From the NCBI RefSeq assembly GCF_016545825.1, contig NC_052613.1:50946112-51010111 (forward strand): a DNA stretch of 64,000 bases, given 5' to 3'. Below are positions 36,480 through 48,609 of this stretch, piece after piece. The notes below the pieces were generated by a model. The model made no database searches and was not told the origin of the DNA. It saw only the letters and a program-made list of their open reading frames with translations. A program made the position numbers and the translations under genes. Numbering within the stretch: the first letter of the stretch is position 1; each line of letters opens with the position of its first letter. The DNA is from Eucalyptus grandis. Its lineage: Eukaryota > Streptophyta > Magnoliopsida > Myrtales > Myrtaceae.

Positions 36480-36971
36480 GGGTTAATACCCCGAAAAATT
36501 CCAAACCCACATTGTGACAATAAATTCTACCCCAAACTATTTTTGACCACCAAAAACCCCAAACTGGTATACTTTTGACAAATTTACCCAAAACTGGTAC
36601 ACTTGTGACAAATTTACATTATGTTAGTTTTCGTTATAAGTTAAATGACACGTGATAGTTAACCGGTATACCAACTTAGGATTTTACGCTCCGTTTGTCA
36701 TAGTTTACAATTTTTATGATTTTTTTGTGGTATTAATTCAATTTAGCAGATGGTATATTTGTCACAAATTCATCAATTTAGGGTTTTTTGCAGTCGAATA
36801 AATTAATTTGGGATAAATTTGTCATAAATGTACCAGTTTAGGGTTTTTTATAATCAGCCAAGGTAAATTTGTCACAAATTTATCAGTTTTGGGGTTTTCA
36901 TGGTCAAAATGATAGTTTGGGGTAAATTTGTCACAAATGTACCATTTTTGGATTTTTTAGGGTATTAACCC
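36480..36971. mobile_element. Mutator-type MITE, best copy of the 'GGGTTAATACC' family
   Basis: The terminal inverted repeats are GGGTTAATACCCCGAAAAAT and GGGTTAATACCCTAAAAAAT (complement of the right end). The 9 bases on each side, GAATTTTTT and AAATTTTTT, differ at one position and are a plausible 9-bp target duplication, as made by Mutator-like elements. The interior is built from inverted copies of CTGGTACACTTGTGACAAAT and TTTACC modules, so most of the 492 bp can fold into a hairpin. Confidence 0.7.
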
Positions 36972-36984
36972 AAATTTTTTTGAC

Positions 36985-37520
36985 AAGTTATAAAACTTAT
37001 CACATTTTTATCAATTCGGTTATAAATTTTTCAACTTTAGCGAGTAAATGCATCTGGTCAATTTAAGTAAAAAATCGCTAATGAAAAACGCTTGCAACAT
37101 CACGTAAAATGCTCAGTTAGTTAGCGTAGATAATTTTTTAAAAATTTTTTGAATTATTTTTTATTCTTTTCCTTTCTTTTTCTTTATTTATTTTCCCTTT
37201 TTTTGTATTAGATTTGGCAAGGGTTGTAGTCCTCACCTCCTCCATAGATAGTGAGGGCCTCATAGCCCTTGGCTAGGGTTGGTTGGTCATCGCCTGTGAC
37301 CAGTGAGGGTTGGCACCCTCGTCAAGCTTGAAAAAAAAAAGGAAAAGAAAGAAATATGAAATAATAATAAATTCATAAAATTTAAAATATGTATAAATTA
37401 TCTACATCAATACCGAACATCGATTGTGCCATGTAGAGCGACCGGTGTTCACATTAAAGATTTCTTACTAAAATTGGTTTAAACTCAATTGACAAATTGT
37501 GAAAAGATTTATGACTCAAT
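36985..37520. repeat. Foldback element with GC-richer core
   Basis: Arms such as TCAATTCGGTTATAAATTTT near 37011 and the complement of AAAAGATTTATGACTCAATT near 37502 pair imperfectly. The core (about 37210-37330) has repeated AGTGAGGGCCTCATAG / AGTGAGGGTTGG words. It resembles 3240-3660. Confidence 0.4.
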
Positions 37521-39013
37521 TAACAAAATTAAAAAAAATTAAAATTAAAATGGTAAAATTGTGATATATTTAGTATTTTTTTCAACAATTTTTCCCATTT
37601 TAATGTTAGCGATTGCTTTTGGATTCCCATTCTATCAAGCAACCGCAGTGAAAACAACACAACTATGTATTTTACTTTTAAAAAAAAAAAAAAAATTCTC
37701 GCCACACGGTAAATGCGCCCTATCCATTTCTCGAACACATCGCTGTTCATAGTCCATGCGAGAAAAAGTGTACGCTTTATTTATTTTTCCTTACGAAAAT
37801 GATGATGAGAGAGAGAGATCGACGGTAAAAAGGAAGAAAAACAGGAAGGCCGTCACGCTCATCCGTTCCGTCCGTGCACCTTGGATGGAGTACAAAAGCA
37901 AGAGCGTCTTTGCATGGACGAATTCACTTTTGGTACGATTTTCACAGGAAAATCGTCTGCGAGTTGATGGTCGCAAAATCGCATGTCTTAAAAGCCAGAG
38001 CCCAAGCCCCAATCCAACAATTTGGAGCAAAGGTAACCCATACAAATTCAAGCTGGATCCGTTTACAGTTAGCAATAGAATCGATGTTCATGGCCGAGAA
38101 GATAGGAGGAAGCCATTGTTGAATAGGCCCATCAAGCTACCGTACACTGCAATCCCAGAGCCTGTCTTCTGCCGCATCGTATCACGACAAAAGCCTTCGG
38201 GCCCCGACACAGGATCCAAAAATGAAGAGATTGGAATTAGGACTATAGGGGCCTAGGCCACTTTCGCTTCTTGGTCTTTCCTTGTTCTTTTGCTCCCTAT
38301 ACCGTGTGATCTGCTCTCCTCTCCACGACTGTGGGTGTTTGGTTTGATTTTCTAACCACGCATAGGCCAGAGCAAATAAATTCCATTGGGCGAACAGTAC
38401 GTGAAGCGTCTGTTCCTAGGTGTGCTTGCCGCTCAAAAGTCGACGTTGTCGCAAAACTTGTTAGGCATTGCTATGTTGGGGCAAATCCAGCCATGTTCGT
38501 GTGCATCTAATTTCGTCTTGTTGAGTTATAGAGGCGCACCACATATGGATCGTCCAAATACCATCTAGCTCTTGGTACCACAGTTCATGGGCATGTCAAA
38601 ATCAATAAAACTAAGAACGAGGAAAAATGGAAATTACCCAACCTGAGCATTACAGACTGAACTGTGCGGTAAGGTGTCACAAGCGTATTGAAAAGAAATG
38701 ACAGAAAGGTGTCACAAGCGTATTGAAAAGAAATGACAGGAGAGTCAATTTTCAAAGACTGAGAACAAAAGGGCTTCCAAATAATAATCTATTATTAGTA
38801 TTGTACAGAATTTTATCCATGCATCTCATAGACGCCAGGAGAAGAGCCAAGATTCATCATCCTGTTACGCCTTAAAACAATACCAACGCCATCGGCAACC
38901 TTCAAAACCCTACTATGCACAGCATCTGCTCGTCATGATATATGTACAGTCAACTGAACTTACTGTATCAATCAGTGTTAATGAAGTCTCACTGCCATAG
39001 CTGGAAAACATAA
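37521..39013. other. Intergenic / DnaJ 3' flank
   Basis: The longest open frame (37756-38256) has no recognisable domain and is not called. A short tandem repeat lies at 38671-38739. Confidence 0.4.
38671..38739. repeat. Perfect tandem duplication, 34-base unit
   Basis: A unit beginning AAGGTGTCACAAGCG occurs at 38671-38704 and 38706-38739 without a mismatch, separated by one A. It lies 275-343 bases downstream of the DnaJ stop codon and is evidently recent. Confidence 0.95.
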
Positions 39014-41652
39014 CTAGCTTTGAGCTCCTCCTAATACCCTTGTCAAGTCGGATTTCTGCTCTGCAGAGAGAGTCAGTGGGAACGTGATGTCAAACTGGAT
39101 TTTCAAATTCCCCTTCTTGCTAGGATCCTTCGAAACGGGCATTCCCTCGTTCGCGATCGAAACCTCAAAACCGGGTCTGATTATTTCTGTTACCGGGATG
39201 ATGAGATTCCTCCCATCCAAGGTCATTAAATCAAGAGTCTTCCCGGTAAGAGCTTCCAGTAACGTCACTTTCTGGCTGACCACCAAATCACTGCCCTCCC
39301 TCTTGAAAACATCATGCGGCTTCTCCTCTATGACGAATATTAGATCTGCCGGTATGGTACCGGGTTCATGGTTGCCTTTCTCAGGAAAAGTAATCTTCGT
39401 TCCCTTTTTCCACCCAGGTTTGATATCTATCTTCAAGGTTTCTTCAACTGATTTTGGATTTCTGTGGAAAAATGTGTCAGATATCAGGAAAAAAAGAGAG
39501 CATATCCCTGAATTTCCACACACAGCAGAGATGCAGAGGGCAATCCTAAGACAAAGTTCTGTAAATTGTCTGATTTCTGCTCAAAGAAAATAATTCAGGG
39601 AAGAGAACCTTAAGTTACTTCCCAAGGTTCATAAATTCTAAAAGTACATAGGTCATGTCCTAATCAAGCCATATATGAAACTAAACTAAAACTGATCCAT
39701 GTAAAGTCATAGCATATCAATTGAGGTCCCACATGTTCATTTAGACACCGAAACTAAAAGTATCTAAAATACTTGACTGTCCCTACTTCAGCATATGTTT
39801 CGACTTAGTATAATCGGAAAGTAAAAGCAGACTTATGTATGTGTTGAGTTGACAAACTGAACTGCACCATCTCATGGATTGCTTTTCAAAGGTCAGGTAG
39901 GTCTACATGGTGGGCTTTATTAACCTACGCATGGACAGAAATAGAATGGAACTGGAAAATGCAAATATCAACCAAAAATGATGTGTTCTGGTCCAAATAT
40001 ACTGTACATGTAAAAAGGAGAAACTAAAATTAGCAGGAACCATAGTGGAAAGTGTGCAATCAAGGGGACCAAATAAAAATGAAATCCTGTTACTCTAGTT
40101 TCCCTCACTGCCGAGTCTTGTAGTTGGAATATTGGTATATGTGTCTAGAAGACCAGTTCAGCTTGATTCAACTAAAAATAGAAAGGCAGAAAGAAAATTT
40201 TCACCAACCACAGGGCAAAGATTCCTTCCATTTGACAAAAAAAAAAAAAAATTAAGCAGCAGTGACAGATAAAAGCAATCTGTAGGCAAGAAATGGCTAA
40301 ATATCGTGAAACTATCTACAAAGGTAATCAGACAGCTCATTTGACTGGACCATCCACAACTCTGATTGACACAACTACACTGGAGACTTAACATTAATTG
40401 GACAGTAAATGAACTGGGGGGGCAACAGTTCAAAAGAATATGCTATGGAGTTTAGCAATGGCTGCAAATTTCAATTTGACTTTAAAATTGACATTCTACA
40501 GAGAATTATTAGCTCCACGTCAAATACTTGACTGTAATGTAATTCACAGGACTCGCTCAGTCGCTCTCTTCATCGTATGTGTTCAGTCCCCACTAAAAGT
40601 CATTGTCCTGACATCAGAGAGCTAGAAACTCTGAAGGATAAGCAACCCAATAACAAATCAGTCAAGGGAAAGATGTGATGACTTTGTTCAATATCTGCGA
40701 GCGACTGATTGCATATCTTCAAAGGAGCAGACTGGATTAGAAACTTTTCAAAGTTTACCACACTGTCAATTCACCCACATCATTCAAAAAATTCACACAG
40801 AAAAAGGTAGTCTTATTTTCTTTTAAGACAAACCCCTGGCCTGGGCAGTTAGATCCAATTAGGCAATTACCAAAGTCAATGCGGATTATCATAAACTAGA
40901 AAAGCGTCTCGACTCTTTCTCTCAATTCATCAGTAGGAACCGCAAACAAGAATTGCATATCGAAATTGAAACATCTGCCAAGCTAGCAGACAGCAAATCA
41001 TGACGTCATGAGAAGCAATGCCAATAAAGACGAAGAATCATCACAGCCGCTACGCAAAGTGAAAAGATGGCAAGTAACTAGCAAGAACTTACCCAAATTC
41101 ATCATGAACAACCCGCGAAATCCTCATCTTCCTCCTTCCACCCTTGTAAAGCTCCTCCAAGCTGCAAACCAGCTTGCTCTCCACAGGCGGGGGCTTCTTC
41201 TTCTCCGGCAGATCCCGCCTCGCCTCTCTGTTCCCGTTCCTCTCGACACTCTCCCCGAAAACCCTAGCCTTGCTCGCCCCGCCGAGGCCTCCCCCTCCTC
41301 CGGGCGATCCGCCGAAGAAATTGTCGAATAAGTCGGCGTCGGCGTCGGCGTCGCGCGGATCGAACCGGAACGACGAGTTGGAGCGCGCCCTCCCGGAGGC
41401 CGGGGTGGCGGGCTGGAAGTCGGCCGACTTGAGCGCCTCCTCCCCGTAGAGGTCGTAGATCTGCCGCTTCTGCGGATCGCTGAGCACGTCGTACGCCTCC
41501 GAGATGAGCTTGAACTTGGCCTCGGCCTCCTTGTGGTTGATCGGGTTCTTGTCGGGGTGCCACTTCATGGCCAGCCGCTTGTACGCCTTCCGGAGATCCT
41601 CGTCGGTCGCGCCCCGGTTCACTTTGAGCACGTTGTAGTAATCGACGCCCAT
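39014..41652 (-). CDS. Class B (type II) DnaJ/HSP40 co-chaperone
   Basis: This cytosolic or nuclear J-protein would stimulate an HSP70 ATPase and deliver clients. There are two exons, 41652-41093 and 39461-39014, joined in phase 2 across a 1.6-kb intron, giving 335 residues. The J domain spans about 1-70 and has the essential HPD at 32-34 (KWHPDKNP). A Gly-rich hinge with [16 protein letters not shown] follows, and then the C-terminal client-binding region ([50 protein letters not shown]). There is no CxxCxGxG zinc finger, so it is class B, like DNAJB1/Sis1. Length and layout match Arabidopsis At1g59725. That gene sits beside a CRR28-type PPR gene and a DUF569 gene, which are also the next two genes here. 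Confidence 0.95.
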
Positions 41653-44600
41653 GATCTGAGCCAGGCACCGCCCTGAAGTGGAAACGATTTCGGGATTGTC
41701 AGCAGATTATCGAAACTCGGCCCGGCGCGAGATTTAAATCGGGGCCGGCGAGCGACGGAGACGGCGGCGGCGGCAACCGTGGAGTCGGGAACTCATGCGG
41801 TGCCGCGACGGCGGGTTTGCGGCGAGGTCGTTGGACCGAGTCAGTGAACGAGTTGGGGCGAGGTGGGGGGGAGGTGAGGAGGGAGTGAGGGGAGGACAAA
41901 CGGCGAGTCGGCCGGGAGTCAACTCGGGCTTGGAAGCGGAGCGCAAAAACGCGGTTAAGACGCAGCAAATCTTTGCGTTTGATACGCGCCTCAGGATACT
42001 TTTTCCATGTTGGAGATGATGTTTCCGTAACAGCCACTCCATGGAGAAGCCTCGCGTCACTGCTATTTTCCTTTCTTATTTTCGTTTTACTCTCTCTTTT
42101 CTTTTCTTTTTTGGTAAGGTATCTCTTTTCTTTTCTTTTTTTTTTTTTTGGACAATTTTTCTTTTCTTATTTTAAGAAACTACAAATTTGATTCTTTTCG
42201 TATTTCCTTTGAGCTGTATCATAATTAAATCCCTACTAATTTAATCAAATATTTATCATCGATCTTTTGTTGAATTATTTGGATCCTTCCAACAATACGT
42301 CGATAGTAATATTCTTTCGGTTTCATTTTATTTTCAACATCATCAATATTTCTATTTTTTTTTTATTGTGGTCGGGAAAGGTAACGGTTGAATATATTAT
42401 CATTTCGCTAAAGTATTGCCATATTTATGTTTTGGATCCTTTTCGTGATATTTACATGAGAATGTATGTGTGTATATAAATATGTATTTATATGATAATA
42501 ATGAGGCATACTAATTACCTTAAATCATCGTTGAAAAGGAAATGACTATCTTTTTTATGATTCTTTGCTTATTACTTGACCAATCTGTGCAAAAATGTGA
42601 AAACACGGAATGAATTTATAGAGATTTTCATGTGCTCCTAAAATATCACGTCATTTGCATATCTTATTAATCGTGAAACATCTAATATCTTAAATTTCAT
42701 TGTTCATCTTCGAAAAATGAAAATATCACTCATATTTCATGAATAATAAAGTGAATTATTTATGTGTCAATTCAATCTAATAGAAAATTTTCAATTATAT
42801 AAAGATCGGCTAATCAATTAAGAAATGCACAGGCATAATCCATCAATCACAAAAGCCCTTTTTTTTTCCTGTTATATCGAACATGCAGAAATAACAAACG
42901 CACATGAAAGCCAAAAAAATAAAATGAAAAAAATTAAATAACACAAAGCGAAGAGGGAAGGGGGAGAAGCAAGCGGTGTTAGTTGTACGGTGACAGGCTG
43001 CTAAAACTGAAAGCGCGCAATTTCAGGAATTAAAAAAAGAAAAAAATAATAAAATTAGAGAACGTGCAGTCGAGTAGCATGAGCTGGACTCGGTCATTAA
43101 ACTAAGGAACTGATTTTATTAAATTAAATTAAATTAAGTTCAGATCCAAGAATCTGTTCCCGGGCCCACAGTCTCCGGCTTCCTTTGGTCGCATCGTCGT
43201 AGGTTACGATGTCGTTTTGCTCACGTTCCTCGGCCGACTCCACCGTCGTTTAGGGGGGTTTTTATTTTTATTTTCTATTTTGGGTTTAGTAAATTAAGCT
43301 AATTATAAATATCGTGAGTCGCTTTCGTATTCATGATATGGGCTATCGCTTTCTTTTTTTAAATAAATTAGTTCGAATATATAATTGGGCTCGTGCATAT
43401 CGGGGACGGTTAGTAAAAAATGCTTATTATTTTATCTTTTATTTTTTGTAGAAAACAAGCCGGGGAATTTCGTTGATTTCAGTGCTGGATGCGGAAGTTT
43501 CCGTGCGAATTTTCGGACGGAGTGCGTCGCATTCATTCTCAAGCCGCCGATGCTTTTTGGAAACGCGAGATTTATCGTATGATTGAGCCGGAAAATGAGT
43601 AGTAAATTCCATCTTAGGCTTTGCATTAAATATGCCTAGTTTTTGCATGGCCGTAGTTCGTACGCGTGGAATTAAAATAACCATGTGTTGCTACCATTAG
43701 ATATGCAATTGTATTGGTATAACTATATAAAACAAAGCAAGTCTCATATTTCTAAGCGACTTCAGTTGTTTTGTTTCTGCCCCACAAATATTCTGGATCG
43801 TTTATTTTATAAATATCGTGTTTCAATTTTTCAATGCTAAATAGTGACAGGTTCATATCCTAAAACAACCCTAGTAAAAGATTTCGAATAAGAAAATGAT
43901 TTTGAACTTTTTTACTTTTATCAGCGATTTATTTCCATTGTTTGATGAGTCATGAATTTGTGACAAAATGATTTTGCTTAATCCTTCAAAAATTGTGAAT
44001 TTTTTATTTATATAGCAAAAGATGAATAATTTGATCCGTTGTATTTAACAAACTCATTAAAACATTAAAAGCCTATTGAATAGATCAAATGTTTTATATT
44101 TTGGAATAAAAATACGGAAGAATGCATTAGACCAATCAATGGCGGGTCATCTAGTGGAACCATAGTCAAGAAGCAATGTGAAGGCATACTTGGAAAGTTA
44201 TACAATATCTTGAATATTAGATAACATCATATTCTAAAACGGAATTTCCTATATCATATATTTAAGATATTAAGGTATATATATATATAAAAAAAAAAAC
44301 AATGTTTCTGTCACCTCCTCTCATCCAGTTTGGTAACTTCACTTATCATTGATAATCGATTTATCTATTAATTATTACTTATTGGACATGCGCGCGCATA
44401 TATATATACTTTTTAATGTGATTGAAAGTAAGATGGATACACAAGCCCATTCTCCATGAATTATCTACATCATGTTCTTTGACTTATACTTTGTGGAGCA
44501 AAGCTCATGGAGAGGGCTCGCACACGTGCACATATATAGAGAGAGAGAATGATGTTATTTACTTTTCAGGAAACTTTTTTAATGTGATTACAAGGCACTC

Positions 44601-45440
44601 ATAATATGTAACTACAGGAGATGTGCTTTGCATGATATTAATCCCACCAAAAATACATCCGAAAAAGGTTCGTGACACTATATCATCCTTATATGAGCAT
44701 ATGTCTCAAGCCATGTGATGCAACCGTTTGAATGTACTCAATTATACCTGACTTTAATGTGATCTAATACATCATTCTACCTCGGTATGAACTTTTGTGA
44801 TTGTGCCACGTGGTATGATACACGTGCGCAACAAGCATAACGTAATAACTATTGAGTCATGATATCGCAACATGTGTACATTAAATGCAAGGTGATCCAT
44901 AGGCCTAAAGGTCGTTAATACGGATCCCTTTGAGGCTGTTTTGGGTCAAAGCCTTAACTAGTTCATGAGATCTACAGGTGTTCCGTAGGCCTCAAGTCGC
45001 CGAGGCTCTGCGGTCATGCCCTGAATTTGATATAAAAAAAGAAAAGAGCACACTCTTGCGAAATTCATTAAAGAGAAAAGCACGGTCGAACAAAGATGGT
45101 TTCGACAAACTATAGAAGTCCGGTTGCTCAGTCACTTCGATATATTTAATAAGAATATTTTTGTAAATAAGGGAAGCTTTTTCCAGTGGCTAATTAACAT
45201 GGAGATTAATAGGCAGGCACGCGAGGAAGTGAAATTGTTTGATTGAATCTTGCGCAGTTCGTGAAGCCTCCATTCCATCGAATGAGTCCAAGTATCATGA
45301 GAAGGAATTAGCGCCTACGTTAAGATGATATATTAAAGAAAAGTCCATTAACACTGTTTTTAACTTGACCATTAAAAAAAAAAAAAGACAACCCGATTCT
45401 TAAATGACGAAAAGCCCAATTTGCAAGCTTATGAATAACA
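41653..45440. other. Intergenic between divergent DnaJ and PPR genes, left part
   Basis: The DnaJ 5' flank is GC-rich to about 41960, then long AT-rich DNA follows. No further gene, RNA gene or element with clear ends was identified. Confidence 0.45.
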
Positions 45441-45453
45441 ACATGAGCGGTTC

Positions 45454-45656
45454 ACGCCACCGGCGCGGTGGCTCCACCTGGATAAGGCTCCGATCCTCAA
45501 CGATCCTCAAGGGTGAAGGGTTCAAAACCCGGGGAGGCGCTAGGTGTATTAAGTGTGACTCGGGGTGGTGGGTCCCTCCCGCTGCAAGTGTCATTTGGGG
45601 TTTACGGCGCGGCCGGCCTACGCAGTTCTGCTCCTCCAATACCCAAAAAAAAAAAA
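45454..45656 (+). mobile_element. SINE, intact, with 13-bp target duplication
   Basis: A perfect direct repeat ACATGAGCGGTTC (45441-45453 and 45657-45669) brackets a 203-base element ending in poly(A). The head has Pol III promoter boxes: an A-box-like TGGCTCCACCTGG near 45469 and the B box GGTTCAAAACC at 45519-45529. The body is GC-rich and ends TCCAATACCC before the tail. The exact duplication implies recent insertion. Confidence 0.9.
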
Positions 45657-45669
45657 ACATGAGCGGTTC

Positions 45670-47473
45670 TACCGTGCCACTTCAAATTCCATCTGGATCG
45701 TTGCTAAGTAGGAAACATGAGATCTAGATGGAAGGATGAATACATCAAGGACATCTTGCAATCGCTCCCAAGGACCGCTTCGTGAATGCTGAGGGATTGA
45801 GTAGCTTTGCATGCGAGAAGAAGAGGTGTAGCTTCTTCCACTTATTTTGGCAAGTTCCATCTTTCTTGTCTTGTCCACGATTGGACCACTGAGCCTCTAT
45901 TCAATCGTGTAATTAATACCTATGGCCCTTTTGTCGTGCTTCCACATGCCATCTACATTAAATTTCAACTTTTGCTTTGATGGAGGAATCCAAGAGTTTG
46001 TCCTCATCCCGGTAGAATCTAGTTCCTTGCTTGATTCAAGTCTATTCCTAAACATATTTGAATATTCCATGAAATCTTGTATGGCCAGTTAAACTGCTTG
46101 AAAAGGAACTGGAATAGTCTAATCATGTTACTTTGCATTCCTATAACACCACATTCTAGTACTAAAATTGTTGCATAAAGGGTGAGAGCTTGCGATCCAA
46201 TCATATTCTATGTGCTATTTTTCCTGGATCAAGAAAGTGGTTCATCATATCTTTTGCCTGAAGTTCCAAGTTGACGAAATAATACCACATGAGCTTCATC
46301 TCCACAAAGTTTAAGTCAAAGAACATGATGGAGATAATTCATGGAGAATGGGCTTGTATATCCATCTCACTTTCAGTTTCCAAATTTAGCTGTAGAACAA
46401 AATGTGAAAAGGGTTTTGCTAGCATAATAGTAGCCAGGGTACTGTAAGTTTGTAACAATAATAATTTATTATAAGTCACAAATTCTTGAAAAATAAGTCT
46501 AATAATAATTTATAATTATTTGTGATTTAATTTTTTGTGATCCATAATAGATTTTTATTTTCATAGTATGTTAAAAACTATCATGCAATCATTTCTCAAT
46601 GTGAAATAGTTGAAGCTTTGTGCTATTTTCCACGTTCTTTTTTTGATAAAACATACCATTTCTATTTAAGCTTACCAAATTTAGCCTTCAACTTTGTTAA
46701 GCACGTAGTGTTATTTAATATCACCTTTAAAAGGAAATCCAATAACCTGTGAGTAGCTACTCTCGTATCTTGGTTGATTCAAAAGTTTCTCTTATCTTAT
46801 TATTTTTGTATTTATATTGTAGAGAACAATTTACTTTTTTCTTCAAAATAGTATAAAACAATATTCGGGACCCTATTTCGTTTGTTCCTTCCAATTTTAA
46901 AACCATAAAGACTGAAAAAAAAGGTTAAAAAAAGAAAAAAAGGAAAGGAAAAGATCAAGGCTACAATTTTATTATTGTTTTATGAGAAGAAAGTTATTAA
47001 TATTACCCGTGAACCATGCTTCAAAAAATAATAAGAATAATAATAACAATTCCAGTGAATGAATATAAAATTGAACGTGAAAAAATCCGCAACTAGCTAG
47101 ATTTTGGCTTTCATCGAAATCAGTTATTAGACAAAAGAACAAACGAACAACTTTCTAACGCCTCAAATTTAACGAAATATTACATGTTCAATAAATCAAT
47201 GAACTCATGATCGCAAAAAAGGGAAAAAAAAATCCGTTTGAAACAATTTTTTAATTAGAATAAGGACGAAAGTTTACCATTGGATACGGTAAGCAATTAC
47301 CAGGTTAAGCATGTCAGATTTAGTTAAGCTGAGTCAGCAAGACCGTTGGATTCTCATGTCACGGGAGCATGATGTCTTAATCGAAGGTTTTCAATTATCG
47401 TTAACTTGTATTTCTTGAAGAGGCCTCGTCGAGTTATAAGCGTAAACGTGGTTCCAATGCTAGATCTTATTGA
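45670..47473. other. Intergenic, no gene seen
   Basis: AT-rich DNA with only short open frames. Confidence 0.45.
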
Positions 47474-47483
47474 TGGGCTTATT

Positions 47484-47631
47484 TTATTTTATTTTATTTT
47501 ATCTTTATCTCGCTCATCTCTTCTATATACATGCGTGTGCAGAGCTCAAAGGAATCGAACCCCGGACTTGGTACTCACCGGTCCAACCCTTGATCCCTTT
47601 ACTAGACAGACCGCATGCCTGTTGGGATTGT
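47484..47631 (-). mobile_element. SINE, intact, minus strand, with 10-bp target duplication
   Basis: A perfect direct repeat TGGGCTTATT (47474-47483 and 47632-47641) flanks the element. On the minus strand the tRNA-like head contains GGTCTGTCTAGTAAAGGG (A-box region) and the B box GGTTCGATTCC (complement of 47551-47561). The element ends in an (AAAAT)n tail. Head and tail differ from the SINE at 45454, so two families are present. Confidence 0.85.
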
Positions 47632-47641
47632 TGGGCTTATT

Positions 47642-48609
47642 GAATCAGGACTCAGAGAGGAGCCATATGTTCAGGCCAGCCCAATTAGCAAAAATTTCGT
47701 GCTATTGTTAGATGATTATCTAAGGTAACCAAATCAAGTACGATCACAATCGGCTACATGAAAAATCATATGCACAATCACAAGATATGTGGAAAATATT
47801 TTATATATCTCTTAAAAAGTATACTAAATTCCTTTAACATGAATTTTGCTGATAACAAATCCATTTTGAAACTAATAGGAAAGGATTTGATTCTCAATGG
47901 AATGGTGACAAATACTAGCGCACTCAAATCGAAAGGATACATATCACTAGATAAAACACCAAAGTACAAAGGATTTGTACACAATCTACCATTTTCTAAA
48001 GCAAACACATCTTGAAAAAGAAAAGAAAAGAAAAGCAAACCGGTTTGATTTGGTTAGTGGAAGTTGGATGGTTTGTGCTAGCATAAAGTGTATTAGTTCG
48101 TGTCAAATGATAGATTTACAATGAAAATATGCTAATTTCTTAGTATGATTGCTATTTTTCCTTATATTATGTCCTCTATTAGTTGTTGTAATATGAAATT
48201 TTAAATGATTTTGGTTGTATTGGACAAAGGATTTGTTGGGAATAAACTTGGTATCAAAGAGTCACGACACCATTTATGGGCTGAGATTTGGTGCCAAAAA
48301 CTTTTCCGATGAAGCAAATATCCAAATATTGCACTCTGCTAGCCGACAAAAGCTATTGAAATAACAAATCAATAAGTAAAAATTCGAATGACAACAGTTC
48401 AGAATCTTCAATAGCTCACCGTGAAGATAACATATCAAGCAGAGCATCACGAGTTGATCAATTGAAGATTTTTGCCAGTTTTTTTTAATTCAATTATCAT
48501 GTAAATTATATTATTATATTTTATTTTCAACTTTCACTATAATTGTAAGGGGTGATATTTCTATCTATATTGCACAGATTCGGACAACCTCTGTCGGGAG
48601 CGCGGGACC
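47642..48609. other. Upstream region of the PPR gene
   Basis: AT-rich DNA. No clear TATA box could be singled out among many AT stretches. Confidence 0.4.

Noticed and set aside
37756..38256. 166-codon open frame on the + strand
   Set aside because: No domain, no splice or homology cue, and ordinary composition for the region. It is likely chance or part of an unannotated transcript.
42100..42170. Poly(T)-GGACAA insert between TTTTCTTTTCTT repeats
   Set aside because: Low-complexity pyrimidine DNA makes the direct repeat uninformative.
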